A DNA stretch of 64,000 bases from the NCBI GenBank assembly GCA_030835385.1, contig JAURPI010000042.1:275038-339037 (forward strand). The letters are read 5' to 3'. Position 1 is the first letter of the stretch. Every line of letters starts with the position of its first letter. This document shows positions 9,955 through 23,068 of this stretch, in pieces. The translations under genes were made by a program, and so were the position numbers. Source of the DNA: Alphaproteobacteria bacterium (GTDB lineage Bacteria; Pseudomonadota; Alphaproteobacteria; Rhodospirillales; Rhodospirillaceae). Under the pieces are notes generated by a model that ran no database searches, had not been told where the DNA came from, and worked only from the letters and a program-made list of their open reading frames with translations.

Positions 9955-10782
9955 GTGGCGGATAGCCCAAAAAAAGAAGAGATGCTGGCCTTAAGCGTCG
10001 ACAACCGAGACCTAACCGTGCGCCTGACCGAACATGCTCGAGCGCGCCGCCTTAGTCTTCGCGTTGACCCCATAAACGGATGTGTGGTGCTGGTTAAGCC
10101 AAGGCGCGCCAGCAAGAAGGCAGCCATTGCATTTGCCGAAGACAAGGCTGACTGGATCGCCGATCGCCTAGCCGAATTGGTTTTACCGGTACCTTTTGCA
10201 GATGGCACGGAGGTTCCCATACATGGAGAGCTGCATACCATTCGACATTGCCCCGAAGCGCGACGCGGCGTGTGGCGAGAAAACAACCACCTTAATATCT
10301 CGGGTGCCGCCGATCATTTATCACGGCGGATTCATGATTGGTTTAGGGACGAAGCGCGGCATGTCATCATACCGATCGCACATTCCTACGCTGAAACACT
10401 AGGCAGAACAGTGACCAACATATCTATCCGGGACACACGGTCGCGGTGGGGCAGTTGCTCGGCGGACGGGCGGCTATCTTTCAGCTGGCGCCTCATCATG
10501 ACCCCAACAGAAGTCACTCACTATGTCATCGCCCATGAAGTCTCGCACCTATGTGAATTCAATCACTCAGCGCGATTTTGGAGTACCGTTGACCAGTTGA
10601 TTGATGATCGACGCGAACAAACACAATGGCTCAAAGAGCATGGCGGTGACCTACACCGCTACGGCCTCAATGAATGGAAAAACAATCCTAGCGGCTTGCG
10701 ATCGCAGTCGGGCGCGCTTCGCGGGATTCAATCCACTCCGCAAAGCGGTGCAACGCAGGAACCATCGGATCCTGTTTCTTAG
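9955..10782 (+). CDS. YgjP-like zinc metallopeptidase (DUF45/M48-type)
   Basis: Predicted metal-dependent hydrolase of the YgjP/SprT-like group. From the GTG at 9955 it is 275 residues. The zinc motif HEVSH sits in YVIAHEVSHLCEFNHSARFW, with the third ligand likely the His of NHS. RDTRSRWGSCS is the other strong family motif. TTG at 9937 and ATG at 9982 are other in-frame starts. The last 95 bases overlap, tail to tail, the end of the cell-wall hydrolase gene on the opposite strand; the C-terminal 30 or so residues look unconserved. The substrate is unknown. Confidence 0.85.
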   Translation: MADSPKKEEMLALSVDNRDLTVRLTEHARARRLSLRVDPINGCVVLVKPRRASKKAAIAFAEDKADWIADRLAELVLPVPFADGTEVPIHGELHTIRHCPEARRGVWRENNHLNISGAADHLSRRIHDWFRDEARHVIIPIAHSYAETLGRTVTNISIRDTRSRWGSCSADGRLSFSWRLIMTPTEVTHYVIAHEVSHLCEFNHSARFWSTVDQLIDDRREQTQWLKEHGGDLHRYGLNEWKNNPSGLRSQSGALRGIQSTPQSGATQEPSDPVS

Positions 10783-11353
10783 CCGCTTTGGCGTATCGGC
10801 TACCCTTAAGGTCACGATAGAAAATATGGCCACCGATAACGCCGGATACTTCTAGATTGTCAGCCCATGGAGGGTGCACCCATGCAGCGTGATACCAAAG
10901 AGCTCCACCGGTTGGATCAGCGATACCGGAATCTTTTTGCAGCACGGCTGCCGCCAATTTGAGAGAGCGCAGCCAAGCAACACTGTTGTACGGAGTGTCT
11001 GGCAGTCCGTCGCAATACCAAGAAAACTGACAGCGGTGCATAACCCGCGCTTTATTTTGCTGAATAACGCTGCAGATGTTTGACGGATAACGTCGATCCA
11101 TTGCCCGGTTTATGACAACCTTGGCCACAGCCAAACGACCCGCGAGACTTTCGCCACGCGCTTCGAAGTAATCATTCAACGCCAAGCACACGAATTCACT
11201 TTCGGACACCGTTAGGCTGTCCAGATCGACCATGAAGTCGGCTGGAATATCGCCGGCCTGAACCGTTGCCGTCGGAGCAAAAGTCACAGCTAAAACTGCG
11301 ACGATGAATCTTCGTATTACACGCATGCTCAAAGACTTTGTCCTGCTGATCAC
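10688..11353 (-). CDS. Cell wall hydrolase, SleB/CwlJ-like domain
   Basis: Predicted secreted murein hydrolase of the Hydrolase_2 (SleB) family, 221 residues. A signal peptide (MRVIRRFIVAVLAVTFAPTATVQA) precedes the catalytic region LALNDYFEARGESLAGRLAV near residues 57-76, whose EARGE holds the catalytic glutamate, and ends with HIFYRDL. The GTG at 11353 has GGAG seven bases upstream (GGAGTTACCCCGTG), which supports it; an internal ATG at 11326 starts right at the signal peptide. It overlaps the metallopeptidase gene by 95 bases at its 3' end. It could act in cell-wall remodelling; the target is not shown. Confidence 0.85.
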   Translation of the reverse strand: MISRTKSLSMRVIRRFIVAVLAVTFAPTATVQAGDIPADFMVDLDSLTVSESEFVCLALNDYFEARGESLAGRLAVAKVVINRAMDRRYPSNICSVIQQNKARVMHRCQFSWYCDGLPDTPYNSVAWLRSLKLAAAVLQKDSGIADPTGGALWYHAAWVHPPWADNLEVSGVIGGHIFYRDLKGSRYAKAAKKQDPMVPALHRFAEWIESREARPTAIASR

Positions 11354-11831
11354 GGGGTAACTCCTTCACTGTCACAGGTCGCGCAAAATGCTGGCCGACA
11401 TGCCGCCTGTCTTTGTGTGCGTTGCCCTTGTGATCTTTGGCCTGGGTCGGACGTCGTTTGTTTTCTTATTTAGTCGCTGACTCTACAGGGGTCAGAGTTA
11501 ACGAAGTCCTAACTCAGTTTCACAGAAGCGCTCCCTGTGTTCCCGGCGCCTCTGTTAATGGCGTATATGTAGGGTAGTTCTCGGTTTTCTCAACTTTTAT
11601 TAAGTTGCTTTTTTTGGGAGATACCGTTCAGAAAATTACGTAAGTAGCTGTTTTTGAGTCACTTATGCATAAGGTTTGAATTGGGGCGAAACGATCTCGA
11701 GCCTATTGACTTTTAGGCCGGCCCTTTTTTCTTTTGGGTTCCAGGCGATTTGCATAGGGTCTCTCCTCGAGAGTGGTCCCGTACAGGTATTAACTTGTAT
11801 CCGGTTTATATCTGACGTGTGAAAGCAAAGA
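11354..11831. other. 478-base gap between hydrolase and exporter genes
   Basis: The stretch lies upstream of both the cell wall hydrolase (minus) and the MFS gene (plus), so promoters for both are expected. The only coding signal I see is the 30-codon minus-strand frame at 11663-11755. The part from 11354 to 11662 is A/T-rich around 11580-11660 and contains CTGAC and GTCAG half-sites around 11478-11496. I see no clear promoter, terminator or RNA gene. Confidence 0.5.
11663..11755 (-). CDS. Candidate 30-residue small protein
   Basis: A short frame (MQIAWNPKEKRAGL...) of 30 residues, basic, ending SPQFKPYA. The reason to list it is the ribosome site: the minus strand reads GAGGAGAGACCCTATG, a near-perfect Shine-Dalgarno with good spacing to the ATG at 11755. 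The frame is open upstream for 31 more codons, but this start is the one with the site. There is no signal peptide or membrane segment. It could be a small regulatory or leader peptide for the hydrolase 310 bases downstream, or chance. I recognise no family. Confidence 0.4.
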   Translation of the reverse strand: MQIAWNPKEKRAGLKVNRLEIVSPQFKPYA

Positions 11832-13055
11832 ATGACGGTAGAACGCAACCCTAAGGATATAAAAGTCAGCCTACTTTTGACTCTTATGGTTGCCTTAGGG
11901 CCTCTTTCAACGGACCTCTACCTCCCGTCCTTACCCTCACTCACTGAAACATTGTCGACAACGGTTTCACGCGTTCAAGCGACGATGAGTGTTTTTATCG
12001 CCGGCTTTGCCTGCGCGACTGTCATTTACGGTCCTCTGTCAGACCGTTATGGCCGCCGTCCCATTCTCATCGGCGGACTGACCGTGTTCGTCATCGGAAG
12101 TCTCGGTTGCATGGTTTCGGCCACCATAGAGGAACTCATTGTCTGGCGTTTCGTGCAAGCCATTGGCGGTTGTGCTGGACCGGTGCTGGTTCGGGCTGTG
12201 GTCCGCGACGTTTATGAAAAAGAAGAAGCCGCCCGCTTCCTGGCTTACATCGCATCAGCGATGGCGCTTGCCCCAGCGGTGGCACCGATGATTGGGGGGT
12301 GGCTGCATGTCTTATTTGGCTGGCGCAGTCATTTTGTCGCGTTGACCCTGCTCGGCGTTCTTTTTATCTGGGCCATCTTTATTTTACTCCAAGAAACCAA
12401 CAAACATTGTGACCGAACGGCGACACAGGTCCGCCAGATGGCTCAGAATTTTCGTCTCATCCTGAATCATACCCAATTTCTAGCCTACTCTTTGACGCTC
12501 CTGTTTTCATATGGCGCGTTGTTCAGTTTTATTTCTGTCGGCGCCTTTGTTGTCATCGGTGTCCTGGGCGTTGCTCCGGATAAGTTTGGGTATTTGTTTT
12601 TCTTTGTCGCAATTGGGTACGCCAGTGGCGGCCTCCTCGCGGGTAAGCTGGTGGCACGTGTTGGGGTCACCAACATGATCGGCATCGGCGTTGGTCTTGG
12701 CCTGAGCATTGGCATCGTCGGGTTGGCATTGAGCATAAACGAGACTCAGACCATCGCTGCTGTTGTTGTGCCGGTCGTTGGTGTGTTCTTTGCCTGTGGG
12801 TTTGTTTTACCGGCTGCGACAGCCGGTGCCCTGATGCCCTTCCCCGAGATCGCAGGGACGGCATCTTCGGCGATCAGCTTTTTGCAGATGAGCGGTGGCG
12901 CAATTATCGGTTTCCTTGCGGGATATTTGCACGACGGCACAACATTGCCTCTGTTCGCCGTCATATTCGCGAGTTGGATGTGCGCGGCTGTAGTGTATAG
13001 TCATGCCCGCTGGCGCGGGACTATCCGCCCGTTAAACGACGCCACAAACGCGTAA
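11832..13055 (+). CDS. MFS multidrug exporter, Bcr/CflA type
   Basis: Twelve-helix major facilitator of 407 residues, predicted drug:proton antiporter. The N-terminus has GPLSTDLYLPSLPSL near residues 23-37, the Bcr/CflA signature, and the loop motif GPLSDRYGRRPIL near 64-76. RDVYEKEEAARF lies in the next cytoplasmic loop. The last 35 bases overlap the 3' end of the penicillin-binding protein gene on the opposite strand. The gene stands alone on its strand. Substrate cannot be inferred from sequence. Confidence 0.9.
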   Translation: MTVERNPKDIKVSLLLTLMVALGPLSTDLYLPSLPSLTETLSTTVSRVQATMSVFIAGFACATVIYGPLSDRYGRRPILIGGLTVFVIGSLGCMVSATIEELIVWRFVQAIGGCAGPVLVRAVVRDVYEKEEAARFLAYIASAMALAPAVAPMIGGWLHVLFGWRSHFVALTLLGVLFIWAIFILLQETNKHCDRTATQVRQMAQNFRLILNHTQFLAYSLTLLFSYGALFSFISVGAFVVIGVLGVAPDKFGYLFFFVAIGYASGGLLAGKLVARVGVTNMIGIGVGLGLSIGIVGLALSINETQTIAAVVVPVVGVFFACGFVLPAATAGALMPFPEIAGTASSAISFLQMSGGAIIGFLAGYLHDGTTLPLFAVIFASWMCAAVVYSHARWRGTIRPLNDATNA

Positions 13056-14925
13056 GGGGATCCACCGGCTCTGGCGGCGTCCAGCCCGCTAAGGCTTTGG
13101 CTGGCGTTCCACGGTGGGCTGTGAGCATGACGTCGCGCCAGACCTGAGCTGGCAATCCCCCACCGGTCACCCCCTTCATGCCGCCGCCATCGTCATTGCC
13201 AATCCATACCCCGGCGACGAGATCTGTGGTGTACCCGACAAACCAGGCATCTCTAAAGTCTTGGCTGGTGCCTGTTTTTCCAGCCGAAGGGCGGTCTAAC
13301 TGAGCCGTTTTACCTGTACCGTCTGTAATCGTCTTGGCGAGCATGCGGTTCATCATATCGATGTGTTCAGGCTCTGCGGCACGGCCAAGCCCGCCACCTT
13401 GACGCTGATACAGAACCCGACCATCTGTGGTCACTACATCAAGTATGCCGTAGGGCACGATAGCGACGCCGCCATTGGCAAACGGGGCATAGGCCGCGGT
13501 CAATTCGATCAGACTGACCTCAGAGGTTCCGAGCGCTAAGCCTAGGTCGTTGGTCAAAGCTGTGGAAATACCCGCCCGCCGCGCGGTGTCGATTATCGCG
13601 GTTGGTCCCGCCTTGCGCGCTACACGCACAGCGACCGTATTGATCGACCGGGCAAGAGCATCTTCGACGGCAATGGGTCCCTCATAGGTGCCGGAAAAGT
13701 TTTGCGGTCGCCACCCGTCAATATTGATCGGCGCATCCACTAGAATATCCGTTGGTGTCAACCCTGCTTCGAGACCAGACAGAAAGACAAAGGGTTTAAA
13801 GGCTGATCCAGGTTGACGATGAGCCTGTACCGCTCGATTAAACTGACTGGACTGATAATCACGCCCGCCGATCATCGCGCGAACGGCACCTTCGGGAGAC
13901 AAAACAATGACCGCGCCCTGACTGGCCTCGCGTGTTCTTGCCGAGTTTTTGAGGGCAAAGACAAGACTGCGCTCAGCAACTGATTGTAAAGAAGGGTCCA
14001 AGGTCGTGTGAACAATAAGATCGTCTTCAATAGGGCCAACCAGCTCATCGAGATTGGCCAGCACCCAATCGGCAAAATATTGACCTCGCCCCGATGGTCC
14101 TTTGCTGACGTTGACCTGACCGCCGCGTTTCGCGGTGTCCGCTTGAGCAGAGGTGATATACCCGGCGTCGACCATAGCGCCGAGAACAACCGACGTGCGA
14201 GATCTCGCAGCGTCAATATCGGTCTTCGGGTTGTAGCGGGACGGCGCCCTCATCAGACCAGCGATCATGGCAGACTGATAGACTGTCAGGTTGCGCGCCG
14301 GCTTATCGAAATACGTGCGTGAGGCCGCTTCGACCCCGTATGTTCCTGCACCGAGATACACCCGGTTGAGGTAGAGGGTCAGAATCTGATCCTTGGTGAA
14401 TTTTTGTTCTAGCCACAATGCGAGGAGGGCCTCGCGAATTTTACGGGCAATGGTCCGCTCGGGGGTTAGAAAAAGATTCTTAGCAACCTGCTGCGTGATC
14501 GTGCTGCCACCCTGAACGACAGACCCGGCACGAACATTGGCCAGCATGGCGCGGGCAAAGCCCCGCGGATCGAGACCGAGGTGGGTATAGAAACGCCGGT
14601 CTTCGATAGCCAGCACAGCAGCAGGCAGGGCGGGCGGCATATCGTCAATGGACACGGCGTCGCCGTAGAGCGCCCCCAGGCGTGCAATGTCGTCCCCCGC
14701 AGCATCGCGGACAACAACAATGGGCTGGCGGCGCGTCGATGCAACGACGTCATCAACGTTTGGCAGACCGAGGGCAAAGTACCCGAGCACGCCAGCGGTC
14801 AACAGGATCAACCAAATGAGGGCAGACACCCCGTTGGATAGCCAGAACCACCAGCTACGCCGCGGCTTATCCGGTGACGGCTTTTGATCTTTTTTAACGT
14901 TTTTCGGTTGTTTTGACGGTGCCAT
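13021..14925 (-). CDS. Class A penicillin-binding protein (1A family)
   Basis: Bifunctional peptidoglycan synthase of 634 residues, anchored by one N-terminal helix (VSALIWLILLTAGVLGYFAL). The glycosyltransferase domain has AIEDRRFYTHLGLD and GGSTITQQVAKNLF. The transpeptidase domain has the serine motif PGSAFKPF, the SIN motif (ARSINTVAV) and KTGTSQDFRDAW. The order and length fit small class A enzymes of the PbpC/MrcA kind. A lysine-rich cytoplasmic tail (PSKQPKNVKKDQKPSPDK) precedes the helix. The gene is monocistronic, convergent with and overlapping the MFS gene. Confidence 0.95.
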   Translation of the reverse strand: MAPSKQPKNVKKDQKPSPDKPRRSWWFWLSNGVSALIWLILLTAGVLGYFALGLPNVDDVVASTRRQPIVVVRDAAGDDIARLGALYGDAVSIDDMPPALPAAVLAIEDRRFYTHLGLDPRGFARAMLANVRAGSVVQGGSTITQQVAKNLFLTPERTIARKIREALLALWLEQKFTKDQILTLYLNRVYLGAGTYGVEAASRTYFDKPARNLTVYQSAMIAGLMRAPSRYNPKTDIDAARSRTSVVLGAMVDAGYITSAQADTAKRGGQVNVSKGPSGRGQYFADWVLANLDELVGPIEDDLIVHTTLDPSLQSVAERSLVFALKNSARTREASQGAVIVLSPEGAVRAMIGGRDYQSSQFNRAVQAHRQPGSAFKPFVFLSGLEAGLTPTDILVDAPINIDGWRPQNFSGTYEGPIAVEDALARSINTVAVRVARKAGPTAIIDTARRAGISTALTNDLGLALGTSEVSLIELTAAYAPFANGGVAIVPYGILDVVTTDGRVLYQRQGGGLGRAAEPEHIDMMNRMLAKTITDGTGKTAQLDRPSAGKTGTSQDFRDAWFVGYTTDLVAGVWIGNDDGGGMKGVTGGGLPAQVWRDVMLTAHRGTPAKALAGWTPPEPVDPLTRLWRRLTGG

Positions 14926-15044
14926 ATTCCTCGCCGACCATGTACTTTAGGCCAGGTAGTATAAAAGTGTGGCATATCTAGAGTTAGTTAGACATTAACG
15001 CGATGGCGTCGACGAAAACCCAACGTCATCATGAGGAGTAACCA

Positions 15045-15356
15045 GTAGATTCTACGTCCGTCTCAGTCACCATATCAGCAGAGCTTGAGAGCCGTCTCAA
15101 GGCCCTCGCCGAACGTATAGAGAAACCTGTTGAAGAGCTCCTTGCCCTAGCCCTGGCAGAATACGCAGACACCTGGGAAGACCACTTAGATACGGTCGAC
15201 GCACTGAAAGACGGCGATGACCGGGTTCAAGTGGCGGTCAACGACCCCAAGTCTTCGACCCTCAGCCACCCACAAAAAGACTTTCGCGAATTGCGAGTAA
15301 CGAGCCCATGCACGAGAGGGTTTGTGAGGCTTTCTCATGCCTGGTCAGCGGTCTAA
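15045..15356 (+). pseudogene. Ribbon-helix-helix (CopG-like) protein with lost start codon
   Basis: The frame gives VDSTSVSVTISAELESRL..., a strand then two helices as in CopG/RHH DNA-binding proteins, then an acidic tail (EYADTWEDHLDTV). No ATG, GTG or TTG occurs in frame before the RHH core, and a TAA lies two codons upstream (15039-15041). At 15033-15038 there is GAGGAG, six bases before the codon GTA at 15045: exactly where a GTG start would sit. The simplest reading is GTG to GTA, lost start or base error. Alternatively an ATG at 15003 starts the frame and the TAA is a nonsense change. No toxin partner follows. Confidence 0.6.
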
Positions 15357-15415
15357 CAAACTTTCAAACGAATATACTTTTAATTGCTTGGGCAACGCCC
15401 TGATCCCAAAAGAAA

Positions 15416-15452
15416 AACCGGCTGCACCCGAATATGCAGCCGGTTCGTTTTT
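15416..15452. terminator. Bidirectional Rho-independent terminator
   Basis: A perfect 11-base stem (AACCGGCTGCA, 15416-15426, with TGCAGCCGGTT, 15435-15445) with an 8-base loop. On the plus strand it is followed by CGTTTTTG; on the minus strand by TTTTTCTTTT after the stem. It lies between the 3' ends of the RHH frame (plus) and the TonB receptor gene (minus), so it can stop transcripts from both sides. Confidence 0.9.
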
Positions 15453-15471
15453 GTTCGTGTCGTAAGAGTTT

Positions 15472-17913
15472 CTAGAAGTTGGTCAGCAGCTTGAGGCCAA
15501 ATTCTCTCTTACGGGGCAGAGTGGCAAAGTTCTTACGGTTCAGTGAACCAAAGATACTTGTCGTGCCCACCGCCGTGTTGTGGCTCAGGTCGTTGGTCAG
15601 GTTTGATCCATAGAGCTCAACGGCGAAGTTGTCGCTGATATCTGCATGGATCCGAGCGTTGAATTTCCAGTAGCTGGCAACTTTGTTGTACTCAAAGTTA
15701 TCAACGAAGAAGTTGCCTTGGTAGATACTGTCAACACGGAGCCAGAGATCATTTTCCAGTCCAGCCAACTCACCGAGTTGGAAGGTTGTGGAAATGCTAC
15801 CAGTCCATTTCGGTGTGTACCGCGGACGATTGCCAACTGCTGAGATTTGCTGACCGAGAGACAACACACCCGGATCTGTCAGTACCGCCGTAGCAACGGA
15901 ACCAGCACCAGCAAAGTCTAAGAACTCAACGTCGTTGTAGGACACACCACCAGTCAACCTAAACCAGTCGTTCGGGGTGACATCCACTTCAATATCGACA
16001 CCCTTGATCCGAGCATCACCCGACAGGTTTGCCGCAGTGAAGAACGGGGCTGGGCTGAGCTCGAAGAAGGTCTGGTTGTCCCAGTCCATGTGATAGAGCG
16101 CCAGAGAGTAGTTGAGCCAATCAGCTGCGCGCTGCTTTACGCCTACTTCGAAAGCAGACAGTGACTGACGAGGCGTAAAGTCACCTAGCGCTGCTGTCAG
16201 AGGCACACGAGTCGCTTCTTCGTAGTCAGTGGCATTCGAGGCGATACCCTGCAAGTAACTCTTTGACCAGCTAGCGTAGAAGTTCATCTCATCCGTCGGC
16301 TGATAGGACAAAATGACACGCGGCATGAACGCATCATACTTTTGCTCTGCGTTGACAGTTGGATCAGGGTCAACGCCGTTCAAAATGGATACACCGTCAT
16401 ATTCTGTGACCTGTGTATCTTCGTTCCAACGGCCCTCCAAGGAGATCGTAAACTCATCGGTTACGTCATAGTCGATGGAGCCAAAGATCCCGATGTTATC
16501 GCCCTCATTGAGTTGGATGTTGTAGGTTGGCCCAAACGCTGCGAAGGCAGATTGGTCATTGGTTTGCTTGTAATAGCTGACACCCAACATATAGCGCAGA
16601 CGATCTTCACCGCTGGAGGTGTAGCGCGCCTCTGCATAGGTATCGGTGACAGCCGTCGCGATAGCTGCGAGCCATGGGCCACCGCCAAAAATAGGTGACG
16701 GGGTTCCGAAATTGTTGTCCCACATAACAAAGTGCGTGGACTCACCACGAGCAAACTGAGTGCTAATTGTCGCGCCATTGTCCAGGTCATAGTCACCCTG
16801 CAAATCAATGCGCCACAGCTTGTATTCTGTGCCGAGACCATCGGGTGCACTTGGAATGCCCTTGCCCTCAAGTTCAGGAGGCAACGTCTGGAAGAAGGAC
16901 AATGGATTTGAGAACAGGAAGAGTGGCGTACTTGGTGTAACAACACCCACTGAAGTCAGGTTTGGCGGTACGTCATCCCAATCAGGAATCTCGCCGCAGA
17001 AAGTATTGCGGAGAGACTGAGATAAATCCGTGGTGAAAGTGCCACCGCTGGAGCCATCACCCACATTCCGGATTTCACCGGAATAGGTCAGATTACAAGT
17101 GCCAGCGAGAATGTGAGCATCTTGAGACTGCTGTGCCCGGGTGTCGTCTGACCGAACATAAAAGCCTGACGCTTTAAGTTTAAAGTCGTCATTTGGCTGG
17201 AAAGTGGTAACAGCGGAAATTGCTGTCGTGTTTTCTTCACCGGCGGGGTCGCCGTTGTCATATTCGAAGTCAGCGCCCTTGCGGTCGTGGGTGGCCGCGA
17301 CGCGAAGACCAAAGGTATCTGTGATCGGTCCTCCGACAGCAGCAGACACGTTATAGCTGCTTTGCTGAGAGGGGGAGAAAGAAACGGAGCCTTTTCCTTC
17401 AAACTCATCACCCGGTTCAGCAGGAATGTAGTCAACTGCACCGGCAAATGTGTTCCGCCCGAAGAATGCGTTTTGCGGTCCTTTGATGACCTCAACGCGT
17501 TCTAAGTCAAACAGGGGCAGAATGCCTGCACCGTCAGAAATGTAACCACCGTCCCAGAACACGGCACCAGCGCGAGAGGCTGGGCTAGGCTGTTGCACGG
17601 CAAGACCGCGGAAACGAATGGATGGGTTTTGACGACCACCCGAGCCACCAGGACCAACGTTGTCCAAGACAAAGCCTGGAGTCACTTTTGAAAGCGCCTC
17701 AAGGTCTCTGGCACCCAACGCATCCAAATCGGACTGCGAGAACGCGGTAACCGATACCGGAATCTCAAGCAAGCTTTCCTCGCGCTTACGAGATGTAACG
17801 GTGATTTCCTCAATCGCCAGGCTTTGCGCGACGGCTTCAGCTGCTAGTGACGCTGAGAACATCGCGACGCTGCCATAGAGAGCAGCCTTAAGTGGTGTAA
17901 ATCGATGTGACAT
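15472..17913 (-). CDS. TonB-dependent outer membrane receptor
   Basis: Outer membrane beta-barrel importer of 813 residues. The start at 17913 gives a clear signal peptide (MSHRFTPLKAALYGSVAMFS... to AVAQS) with GGGGAG upstream; the frame is open to 18054 but without such support. The TonB-box-like segment EEITVTSRKREES follows the signal, then a plug with IPVSVTAFSQSDLDAL and GPQNAFFGRNTFAGAVDYIP, and a barrel ending in phenylalanine (LKLLTNF). It resembles the many uncharacterised receptors with the VTSRKREE box; the substrate is not shown. A bidirectional terminator lies just after its stop. Confidence 0.95.
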   Translation of the reverse strand: MSHRFTPLKAALYGSVAMFSASLAAEAVAQSLAIEEITVTSRKREESLLEIPVSVTAFSQSDLDALGARDLEALSKVTPGFVLDNVGPGGSGGRQNPSIRFRGLAVQQPSPASRAGAVFWDGGYISDGAGILPLFDLERVEVIKGPQNAFFGRNTFAGAVDYIPAEPGDEFEGKGSVSFSPSQQSSYNVSAAVGGPITDTFGLRVAATHDRKGADFEYDNGDPAGEENTTAISAVTTFQPNDDFKLKASGFYVRSDDTRAQQSQDAHILAGTCNLTYSGEIRNVGDGSSGGTFTTDLSQSLRNTFCGEIPDWDDVPPNLTSVGVVTPSTPLFLFSNPLSFFQTLPPELEGKGIPSAPDGLGTEYKLWRIDLQGDYDLDNGATISTQFARGESTHFVMWDNNFGTPSPIFGGGPWLAAIATAVTDTYAEARYTSSGEDRLRYMLGVSYYKQTNDQSAFAAFGPTYNIQLNEGDNIGIFGSIDYDVTDEFTISLEGRWNEDTQVTEYDGVSILNGVDPDPTVNAEQKYDAFMPRVILSYQPTDEMNFYASWSKSYLQGIASNATDYEEATRVPLTAALGDFTPRQSLSAFEVGVKQRAADWLNYSLALYHMDWDNQTFFELSPAPFFTAANLSGDARIKGVDIEVDVTPNDWFRLTGGVSYNDVEFLDFAGAGSVATAVLTDPGVLSLGQQISAVGNRPRYTPKWTGSISTTFQLGELAGLENDLWLRVDSIYQGNFFVDNFEYNKVASYWKFNARIHADISDNFAVELYGSNLTNDLSHNTAVGTTSIFGSLNRKNFATLPRKREFGLKLLTNF

Positions 17914-18258
17914 GAAGTGGTCTCCCCTTCCAAAAAGTAAGTCTGTGCGGCTAAGAAATTTGAGGTTTTTGAGACTCAGAAAAGTCCCAGTCGCCGCAAA
18001 CGCAAAAAAGTTGGTTGGTAGGTTACAGAGAGAACAAACTAAGCCGAATGGCAAGCGGTAATACGCCTAACTCAAGGCGGTTTCTTCTCCGTAGTGTAAA
18101 TTCACCACATATCGGACAAATTGTTGCGCAACCGCCACACTCATCGACAAAAATTCAGTATTTATAAGCGCTTAGACCCCACCGACATTCATATACGTTA
18201 TGGCCAGGGCCGCGCTATTTATGGCTAAAGCGCCCCGCCACAAATCGCAGACCTGTCT
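17914..18258. other. 345-base gap between gyrB end and TonB receptor start
   Basis: This stretch holds the leader and presumably the promoter of the TonB receptor gene (minus strand). I find no open frame of note. An imperfect GC-rich inverted repeat near 18205-18240 (GGGCCGCGCT and AAGCGCCCC) could be a weak gyrB terminator, but it lacks a clean U-run. No Fur-like or other known operator is evident by eye. Confidence 0.4.
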
Positions 18259-21952
<3,694 letters not shown>

Positions 21953-21956
<4 letters not shown>

Positions 21957-23068
21957 ACACGCATCGGCATGAGCACATAGACAGCAGAGCCGTCTGACAC
22001 ATCGCGTATCACTGTCGGGGACGCCGCGTCGGCCATGGTGAAACGGGCTGCGTCGCCTTCGATTTGCTGCATAATGTCGAGCAGGTAACGGGAGTTAAAG
22101 CCGATCTCTAGTTGGCCTGCATCATAGGAGGCTTCAACCTCTTCGATGGCACTGCCGTTCTCAGGGCTGGACGCAGACAACGTCACCAGCCCTTTTTCCA
22201 TATTGAGTTTAATCGACCGCGACTTCTCAGAACTGATGGCGGACACACGATCAACAGCCCTGGACAGAGTTTTGCAATCCGTCTCCATGACCTTGTCGTT
22301 GCCGGTGGGGATCACCCGTTCGTAATCCGGGAACGTGCCGTCGATAAGTTTCGATGTAAGCACCGTATCGCCGATAGAAAAGCGGATCTTGGCGTCAGAC
22401 ACAGATACCGTGACATCGCCTTCGGCCTCTTCAATAAGCTTGCGTACTTCAGACACCGCTTTACGCGGCACAATAATGCCCGGCATGCCTGCGGCACCAT
22501 CTGGCAGCGGCAACTCGACCCTGGCCAGGCGGTGCCCGTCTGTCGCAACGGTCCTCAATACATCGACGCCATCACTGTCGGTGCCGTGGAGATAAATACC
22601 GTTCAGGTAGTATCGGGTTTCCTCGGTTGAGATGGCGAACCGGGTGCGGTCAATCAAGGACCGCAGGTCCGTCGCTGACAAACTAAAGGTGTGTGAGAAA
22701 TCACCGGAGGCCAGGGCTGGAAAATCATCCACCGGGAGGCAGGCCAATTGGAAACGGGAACGCCCCGAGGTCAGGGTCAGCTGACCTTCGCCGCCGAACG
22801 CCAGTTCAACCTGCGCCCCGTCGGGCAACTTGCGGACAATGTCATACAAGGTATGAGCAGGAGCTGTGGTTTCGCCTTTCTGCCCGACTTCAGCCGCAGC
22901 GGACTCGACGATCTCCAGATCCATATCCGTCGCGTTCAAGCTGAGGCTACCCTTGGCGGCGTCGAGACGGACATTGGAGAGAATGGGAATGGTGGTGCGG
23001 CGCTCGACAACACTCTGGACGTGACCCAGAGATTTTAGGAGCGCGGACCTTTCAATAACGAGTTTCAT
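21953..23068 (-). CDS. dnaN: DNA polymerase III sliding clamp (beta subunit)
   Basis: Ring-shaped processivity clamp, 371 residues in three similar domains. The start at 23068 gives MKLVIERSALLKSLGHVQSV, the typical DnaN N-terminus, with RRTTIPILSNV near 30-40. The C-terminus YVLMPMRV is characteristic. The frame is open upstream to 23209 without homology. It overlaps recF by four bases and is about 310 bases downstream of dnaA. Confidence 0.98.

Noticed and set aside
16342..16698. Plus-strand frame inside the TonB receptor gene
   Set aside because: No family features; it overlaps a well-supported barrel sequence on the minus strand.
18205..18240. GC-rich inverted repeat after gyrB as a terminator
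   Set aside because: Arms are imperfect and there is no clear U-run; reported only as a possibility in the gap note.
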